Origin: Taxawa tesnikishii (nom. ined.)
Lineage: Eukaryota; Ascomycota; Dothideomycetes; Dothideales
Assembly: GCA_030247885.1 (NCBI GenBank)
Contig: JAPDRO010000008.1
Coordinates: 310,001 to 374,000 of the forward strand
Direction of reading: 5' to 3'
Length of the DNA stretch: 64,000 nt
The first letter of the stretch is position 1. Each line of letters starts with the position of its first letter. Positions 57,022 to 64,000 of this stretch are shown here, in pieces. The notes under the pieces are model-generated. The model was not told where the DNA came from, did no database searches, and saw only the letters and a list, made by a program, of their open reading frames with translations. The position numbers and the translations under genes were made by a program.

Positions 57022-60000
57022 TGTCGGACTCAGAAGACGACAGGCCCCTAGTTCAGGGTACGTGCAGCAGCTCTTGTCTGCTTCCCGTTTCCTTGTATTG
57101 TCATTTTCTCTCCACAGGGGAAGGCAAAGGCCCGGAATGCCCTACTCGATCTGGCACGCTCGCGCAACTCCTGGAACCGGTCTTCTGCCTCACTAAACTC
57201 CCTCACTGCACTATCGTCCCTCTTTGCAATCTCATTTATCACCCTTCACCGAGATCGCAACCGACACCTTACTGATATATTCGTTTTCAGCCAAGTCAGC
57301 CGACCACATCGACAAGAGCACCGACGACGCCATGGATGTCGACAATCCCTCCTCCAACGGTCAACTTGAGCCTGGTGTTTCTGTTCGCATGGGTCCCGTT
57401 TTAGACGAAAAGACCGGCGCGCCAGTCAAGGTCGGCACGAACGGTACCACCAACGGAAAGCGCAAAGCAGCCACCAACGGTCGCAAGAGTTACAAAGAGG
57501 AGAGTGGGTCTGAGGACGAGGATGATGAGCCTCTGGTGGGTATCTTTTTGGGTCAACCAGGGGTTATCTCTGACCGCTGTCTAGAATAAACGTCGGAGGA
57601 CTACCACAAAGAAGGCGGTTTCAGAATCAGACGAAGATGACGAACCCCTCATCAAGCGAAATCAGCGAAAGCCCCCAAAGCGACTGCCGAGCAGATCGGC
57701 GAGGAATCAGACTCAGATGTCCCACTTGGCCAGAAGCTGAAGAAGGTAAAAGCAGACATCGAGGCCAAGGCAGAGAAGGAGGCCAAGGCTTTGCGCGAAG
57801 AGAGCGACGACAGCGACGATCAACCTTTAAAGAAGCAAAAGAAGGCCTCTGCTAAGAAGGGCCAGGCCAACCGCGTGAAGAAGGAAGAATCGGACGATGA
57901 TGCGCCTCTCAAGAAGGCTCCTCCGAAGAAAGGCAAGGCAAAGGCGGAGTCAGCCACACCAGTGAAGAAGGGCAAAAAGGCCGTTAAGGAGAAGACAGAA
58001 GAAGACAAGGAGGCCGAGGAAGAAGAAGAGGAATACCGCTGGTGGGAGGACCCAACCAAGGGCGACGGCACCAAGAAGTGGACAACCCTGGAACACAATG
58101 GCGTCGTTTTCCCACCGCCGTACGAGCCGCTACCCTCCAATGTCAAGATGCGCTACGACGGCGTCCCGGTCAGCCTTGATCCAGAGGCCGAAGAGGTTGC
58201 TGGTTTCTACGGCAGCATGCTCAATTCCACTCACAATGTCGAGAATCCAACCTTTAACAAGAACTTTTTGCCGACTTCAAGGAAGTGCTCGACAAGACCG
58301 GACACGCCACTGACAAGAACGGAAAGAAGGTGAAGATTCTCAAGTTCGAAAAGTGCGATTTCAAGCCGATATTCGAATACTACGACTCTGAGCGCCAGAA
58401 GAAGAAGGCACTGTCGGCTGCGGAGAAGAAAGCCCTCAAGGCTGAAAAGGACGCAGCTGAGGCACCGTACATGTACTGCCTCTGGGACGGTCGCAAGCAG
58501 AAGGTTGGCAACTTCCGCGTCGAACCTCCAGCACTTTTCCGTGGCCGCGGTGAGCATCCGAAAACCGGCAAGGTCAAGAAGCGTGTCATGCCCGAACAGA
58601 TCACGATAAACATCGGCAAAGAGGCCACCGTGCCAGCTCCTCCTAAGGGCCACCAGTGGAAAGAGATCAAGCATGATCAGGAGGGCACATGGTTGGCAAT
58701 GTGGCAGGAGAACATCAACGGCGCATACAAATACGTTATGCTTGCCGCCAATTCCGACGTCAAGGGACAGTCTGACTACAAGAAGTTCGAGAAGGCTCGC
58801 GAGCTGAAGAAACACATCGACAGAATTCGCAAGGACTACCGTCGCGATCTGAAGGCCGAGCTGATGGCAGACCGTCAGCGCGCTACTGCCGTCTATCTCA
58901 TTGACCAGTTTGCTCTTCGTGCAGGCAATGAGAAGGGTGAGGACGAAGCTGAAACTGTCGGTTGCTGCTCGCTCAAGTTCGAGCATGTCACCCTGAAGCC
59001 GCCAAACACCGTCATCTTCGATTTCCTGGGTAAAGACTCCATTCGCTTCTACAACGAGGTTGAGGTTGATTCCCAGGTCTTCAAGAACCTGAAGATTTTC
59101 AAGAAGGCTCCGAAGAAGGAGGGCGACGAAATATTTGATCGTCTGTCCACCAGCGCGCTCAACAAACACTTGAGCAATTACATGCAGGGACTCACTGCCA
59201 AGGTCTTCCGTACATACAACGCTTCTTGGACCATGTCAAATCTGCTCCAGAAGATGGAAGCTCACGGTACCATCGCGGAGAAGGTCGCCAAATATAACGA
59301 AGCCAATCGTGAAGTCGCCTTGATCTGCAACCACAAGCGTACAGTCGCAGCCGGTCACGCCGCGCAGATGGAGAAGATGCAGGACAAGATCGATGCCTTG
59401 ATATACCAACAATACCGCATCAAGCAAATGATGCTCCAGCTTGACCCCAAGCTCAAGAAGAGGAAGGGCGCGGAATTCTTCGAGATACCAGAGAAGTTCG
59501 ATAACGAGTGGGTCAAGAACCACCATGCCGCTCTAGTGGAAGAACAGCGCACCAAGATCACCAAGAAGTTCGAGAAGGACAACGAGAAGCTCGTGGCTGA
59601 AGGCCAGAAGGAAATGAAGGCTAAGGAGCTTGACGAACGTCTGGAGGTCGCAAATGAGCTTGAGACGAAGCTGAAGAAGGAGTTCAAGACCGGCAAGGTT
59701 GAGCCCGAGGGCAAGGGACCTACGGTCGAGAAGTTGGAGACGCAGATTGAGAAGCTGCAGCAGCGTATCGAGACCATGAAGCTTCAGAGCGAGGATAGGG
59801 AGAACAACAAGGAGGTCGCTCTGGGCACTTCTAAGATTGTAAGTCACGGAGTGAGAAAAAGCGTTTAGTACGCGTTGTGGACGCTTACATATTTGCTAGA
59901 ATTACATTGATCCTCGTCTCACGGTCGTCTTCAGCAAGAAGTTCAATGTGCCTATCGAGCGCTTCTTCTCCAAGACTTTGCGCGAAAAATTCGACTGGGC

Positions 60001-60034
60001 CATCAAGAGTGTCGATGAGGACTGGGAGTTCTAA
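57022..60034 (+). CDS. TOP1: DNA topoisomerase I (type IB)
   Basis: Nuclear enzyme that relaxes supercoils through a 3'-phosphotyrosyl link. Exons: 57022-57058 ([12 protein letters not shown]), 57291-57535, 57585-59838, 59900-60034; about 890 residues once two deficits are allowed for. The N-terminal third is charged and disordered (Lys/Glu-rich, nuclear signals). The core begins [20 protein letters not shown], with [68 protein letters not shown] and [13 protein letters not shown] coiled-coil linker follows (about 740-840). The last exon opens with [20 protein letters not shown], which contains the active-site Tyr. One base is missing at A3 57659-57661 and at T5 58265-58269 (joining NKNFF to [11 protein letters not shown]). 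Confidence 0.97.
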
Positions 60035-61439
60035 GCGCTCCTGGTTACACTAGAGGGGTTGAATGCGGACCGCCCGCTCAACGACGACTCACTGCGCCAA
60101 ACGAGCGCTGTGGAAAACGGATCTGAATTACTGGCAATCGGCATCCCAGACGGCATCATCTTTTGCCACTTAACCTGCGACCTGCAACAGTATCTCACCC
60201 CAGCAGTGTTGCCGAAGGCGGTCCCACATTGAGTGGCGAACGCTATTACAACACGGGCGATGCTCAGGAAAGTATTTGCTTTGCTTTGCTTTGCTTTTGC
60301 ATTATTACACCACACTGGAGCGGAGGTAGTCTTCCAGAAGACTGAAGAGGCACCCCTGAAATCGCTTAGCTAGCCTGTAGCACCACCGTCCAAGAAGAAC
60401 AAAGTTGAGATTTGTCCCCTATCTGCTTCTGTCTCCACCCCTTTGACAAAACGATTATTCCATGCAACTTTCTCCTTCCATCTTTGTATTATCACTGCCT
60501 CCTCGTAAGGCGTTCTCACTGCTTGCTAGGTTGGTCCAACTGCTGCACCAGCGTCAACTTTCAGTTAATAATGTTGGATATAGAAGGTTTTCGATTACTA
60601 AGGTTTCGGCTAATGTCAAAGGGAAACCGATTTTGCTGCTAGTGAGATCGGTGGCTAAGTGAGCGACGGCGAGGCAAGGATAGGATATGGACGTTGCTTA
60701 ACCCCGAGAGGCCTACGCCAAAGATGGGTAGAGCACTCCGCCGCGAAGTAGGCCAGGGCTACTACGATGCTGACTTGAGCAAAGATGTAAGTACATGACC
60801 ACAGCCCAGCTCCTAGAAGCATCACACTTCCGATCATCTCTTGAACACAAAAAATGGGGGAAAAGAATGCGAACGCAAAACGAACAGCACTCAGGATTCC
60901 CAGGCCGTCACCGATCGTAGCACTAGCTGAGCAGTCAAATGCTGTGTAGGGCAGAGCGGACGGGATGCATAGTTTCCATTTGCCTGTGATCGTTCGTGCT
61001 CTTCATACAATCTTCTCCTATATGATGGAAGGCCGCAAATCATCACACTGTCCTCCTCGATCTTATAATTTACTCCACCTCCCGAGATTGTGAGTTGTTG
61101 GCTTGTAGAAAGCTTCCCGGTCTTTGGCTCGCCTCATGGTTTGTGAAGTCGCTGACGCGGTTTTACATCTGCTCGTTCAGCCTCTCTTCCAACATCCTCA
61201 CATACTCATCATTGCCTTCCACAACAACACTAAAACATGGGAGCCTGCACCTACTTTTGTGAAGTAAAACACCACAATGGAGAGTGCGAATGACCCTGCC
61301 CACCAAGCACTGAGCTGAGGTAAGTTCGCTTTTCTTGTCACGAACACGAGCACTCGGCATACTACCAATCCAGCGACCAACTGCCCATCTGATGGTCCTT
61401 TCCACATGCAATCATCACATGTTACTTGTTAGACTAACT
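60035..61439. other. Intergenic region, no supported gene
   Basis: This lies 3' of TOP1. It holds a small TTTGC repeat near 60276-60299 and no convincing gene. A minus-strand pair of frames at 61163-61411 gives a hydrophobic stretch (FALSIVVFYFTKVGAG) in one frame and a protein-like end (DEYVRMLEERLNEQM) in another; it might be a tiny membrane-protein gene with one frame break, but the evidence is thin. Confidence 0.45.
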
Positions 61440-62194
61440 TGGTGCGGAGCCACCACCAGCCGTGACTCGGATCTCTACGTCGCATGCGGAGAACATAGCT
61501 TTAGAGTCCACAAGACTATCGTGTGCCAGCAATCCGAGTTCTCTGCCCTTGCCTGCAAGAAAGATACTTTCAGGGCAATTCCTCCCGTCCATTCTACTAA
61601 TCCGCCGTATACTGATCAACAGTACTAGGAGTTTATAGAAGGCATTGTAGAGCAAGGGCTACTACAGACGACGACGACAATGGCGATGATCCTATGGCGG
61701 TCACTCATGTTCGACTACCTTTAAAGAGGAAAGTACACGAAGCGCGTCACACCTCGTGTTCCTGGAGTCAACAACCCCACCACGACAGCCTATTTTTTCG
61801 ATGGTAGAGGATCGAGAACAAACGATTCTCTTGGAAGCCATCATGTTGACCTCGTTTGCTCCGGCCTCATTTAATGCGAAGGTGTACACCTTAGGAGAAA
61901 ACTACGCCATTGCTGGTCTCAAATCCCGTTGCTCGAGAGAAGTTCAGGCAGTCCACGGTATACAAACCCCATCTCATTCGGTTCCATGAGAGTATCGGTA
62001 TTGTCTATTACAGCACCGTCGAAGAGGACAGAGGCCTGCGAGACGTCGTCGCTGAGAGGATCGCCTTTGGTCCAGAAATTCCTTCGAGACACAACGAGAT
62101 CCGGAGCCATGTCGAAGCCATCCATGGTCTCGCATACGACCTCCTGATGAAGAGTGTCGGACTTGGGGACACATACCATTGGGGCAAAGCATGA
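61440..62194 (+). pseudogene. Broken BTB/POZ-domain gene
   Basis: A BTB domain start is clear: SRDSDLYVACGEHSFRVHKT, IVCQQSEFSALACKKDTF. Downstream pieces lie in changing frames: DDDDNGDDPMAVTH, MFDYL, NAKVYTLGENYAIAGLK (the usual end of fungal BTB proteins), then VAREKFRQSTVYKP and EEDRGLRDVVAERIAFGPEI, ending LMKSVGLGDTYHWGKA. At least four frame changes and a stop are needed across 750 bp, and they are not confined to homopolymers, unlike in the housekeeping genes. One gap (near 61568-61626) could be a GC-donor intron. No convincing start codon precedes the domain. I read it as a decaying member of the large fungal BTB family, possibly with assembly errors on top. Confidence 0.7.
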
Positions 62195-62391
62195 AAAAAT
62201 GAAAAAACGAAGCCATAATCAATAAGGTTATCAGCAGAAGCTTCACGATTCGGGAGTCATAATCGGAGCTTATCGACAACAGTCCGAGCAAGCAAAAAGC
62301 AATGACAAAAACAAGTTTTCTCTAACCAATAGAAGTACACTTCCCAGCAAACCGTCCCCTTCATCCCCTCTGCATCCTCCATCTTCCATAC

Positions 62392-64000
62392 CTACAAATA
62401 CCCCAGCCCAGCACCTCCAAGCACCTCCAGATCACTCCGAAGCGCCCAGACCTCTCCGCCAGCGCGTCCCACGACCTCCGCCCTCTTGGCGGCCCCCAGT
62501 TCGCCAACCCTGACCACCAAGTCCCCATCCACCACACCCCTGGCGCCCAACCCCTCCGTCTCCACGGCCCTGTACGCGCGCGGATTTAGTCCCGCGGCGT
62601 GCTCGAGAATCGATGTGAGATGCGTTTGCAGAGCCGATAAGCGACGGTAAGTGCTTTCGTCAAGAGGAGTGAGGAGGCCGAGGGAGCCGGAGCGGGAGGT
62701 CAGGAGGATGTGGTGCAGGAACGGAGACGCAGAAGAAATGGGTGCATTGCCGTTCGCTTTGTCTCCGCCAGCCTCACTACCGTCAGCTTCCTCGCCCTCG
62801 GCCTCGACTCCGTCTTCATCGGTGGCGGTGGGTTGCGCAGCGAAGGGCGCGAGCGTGGAGGGCAGAAGCGTCATGGATGTTGGCAGGTGGCCGAGATGGA
62901 AAGTGGAGCGGTGGACAAGACGTTGACCGGAGAGGGATTTTGGATCTGCACGCTTGCGTCAGAGATGTTTCACGTGGGAGCATCGTCCGCTGGGGGGGAT
63001 ACATACGCTCCGGGTCGTACTGCAAGATGTGCATGTCGCAGTGCGCGTCGACGACGGCGATGTAGAGTTGCCCGTCTGAGGGGAGGAAGTCGGCGGCCAC
63101 CACTTCCATCTTGGAGCGCGATTTGCCGAAGAGGGTCAGTTTGTATGGCTCCTCCTGTATCAGGTCATTGTGGTCAGCCGTGAAGACATCAGACTTGTAG
63201 GTGGTGGGGAGAGGCAACATACGTTGAAGCCACAGAACCAAACACCCTTCCAGGCATCGGCGGCAAGCCACAAGCCGCTCGAACCTAAACTCTTCATCGA
63301 GGTGATGTAGCACTGAGCGTCCAAGAATGCGACCGGGAGACATGAACCGTCCTCCTTAAGGCCGCGGAACATGATCTTCTGGCCTACGGGCAGACGTCAG
63401 CGATCAGCAGCGGCACGGATACGGTACATTTCCGAGAACAAAACATACCTTGCGCAGTCCCAATGAGCCCAGCAACCCCCGTGATCGCGGTAATCGCACC
63501 CTTGGTCTCTTCCCTACTGACCACGTGGAAGCATTTGCCCGTCTCTGGCCGATCAGGCTCCGGTACCACATCAATGATATCGAAGACGTAAACGGTTCCC
63601 CTGGCCGGGAAGCCCTCGCCACGCTGGAGCAGTGTTCCCGCAGCTATAAGGTGTTTGTGCTGGTGTGTAACATCTGATATCTCCAGGGGCATGCACTCGA
63701 GCGAAGTGAGTTGCTCGTTTGGAGGGAGCGCGAAGCCGTGAATGATGGCGTTCGAGTGTGGGTCGTAGAGGTGTAGGTGGTACTGTGCGGCCTGGGGACG
63801 CATGTGTATATCTTCGACCAAAGCCTGTCAGCAACGTCGCGAACCTTTGAATGTGGCGAGCGTGGTTCTTACCTTCATCCGCCGCCGCTTTGGAGTCCTC
63901 TTCCGGAAAGTAGAAATCCACGCGCTGTTTGCTGGAGATAACGTACATCTCGCGCGCGGAGTGGTAGCGGACGTCCTGAATCTCATGCGTGTCATCAAGC
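62392..64000 (-). CDS. CFT1: Cleavage and polyadenylation factor CFT1 (CPSF160), C-terminal part
   Basis: Large beta-propeller subunit of the mRNA 3'-end processing complex; only the 3' end of the gene is in the window, and it continues beyond 64000. Exon pieces on the minus strand: REMYVISSKQRVDFYFPEED; MRPQAAQYHLHLYDPHSNAI, ISDVTHQHKHLIAAGTLLQR and GEGFPARGTVYVFDIIDVVP; GQKIMFRGLKEDGSCLPVAF; EEPYKLTLFGKSRSKMEVVA and LYIAVVDAHCDMHILQYDPE; SLSGQRLVHRSTFHLGHLPT and the terminal domain ending EVLGGAGLGYL at 62392. Four introns of 45-75 bp with GTATGT or GTAAGA donors separate them. The acidic insert near 62760-62830 is typical for fungal CFT1. No frame break was seen in this part. Confidence 0.92.

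Noticed and set aside
61163-61411. Possible tiny membrane-protein gene on the minus strand
   Set aside because: A hydrophobic stretch and a plausible C-terminus lie in different frames; without a homologue or transcript this is too weak to call.

Overview
The window is nuclear DNA of a filamentous ascomycete (Pezizomycotina; Dothideomycetes is my best guess). This rests on densely packed genes on both strands, short GT-AG introns of about 45-75 bp, and fungal-type gene families: an intracellular GH3 with PA14, a secreted arylsulfatase, SPT8, SIN3, a Sel1-repeat Nif1/DSF2 protein and the 49-kDa complex I subunit. I see no CRISPR array, no rRNA or tRNA gene, and no transposon or virus-like element that I can support.

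Layout. 0.8-6.0 kb: a GH3 beta-glucosidase and a convergent arylsulfatase. 6.9-12.6 kb: an FPR4-type nuclear FKBP and REV1 translesion polymerase, head to head. 13.2-16.7 kb: a ZNFX1/Hrr1-like SF1 RNA helicase. 18.7-21.0 kb: SAGA subunit SPT8. 21-30.4 kb: a gene-poor, lineage-specific stretch with a single-TM protein, a velvet-like protein, a cluster of short tandem repeats and two orphan genes with Cys motifs. 30.9-37.4 kb: a conserved fungal protein with a WICEFCEYE motif, a DsbA-like thioredoxin-fold protein and a MutL-family ATPase. 37.7-45.2 kb: mitochondrial ribosome recycling factor and SIN3. 46.2-48.5 kb: the Sel1-repeat protein. 49.9-50.8 kb: a GH31 remnant. 51-60 kb: a block of core genes (complex I 49-kDa subunit, RPC40, a TMEM256/DUF423 membrane protein, ATP synthase gamma, topoisomerase I). 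61.4-62.2 kb: a broken BTB/POZ gene. 62.4-64 kb: the 3' part of CFT1, which runs off the window.

The genes do not form a pathway cluster. Several essential genes sit head to head over intervals of 270-520 bp (NUO49/RPC40, ATP3/TOP1, FPR4/REV1, DsbA-like/MutL), which suggests shared promoters.

The most important technical observation is that about two dozen reading frames of otherwise normal housekeeping genes are each broken by exactly one missing base, nearly always in a run of 3-5 identical bases (most often C4 or G4). This is the signature of homopolymer under-calling in the assembly, not of decay. The GH31 and BTB relics show real truncation or mixed lesions and are separate from it. No clearly new biological system was found. 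The best candidates for new biology are the orphan gene pair at 27.8-30.3 kb, the WICEFCEYE protein, and a 547-bp SIN3 intron that is open in frame.
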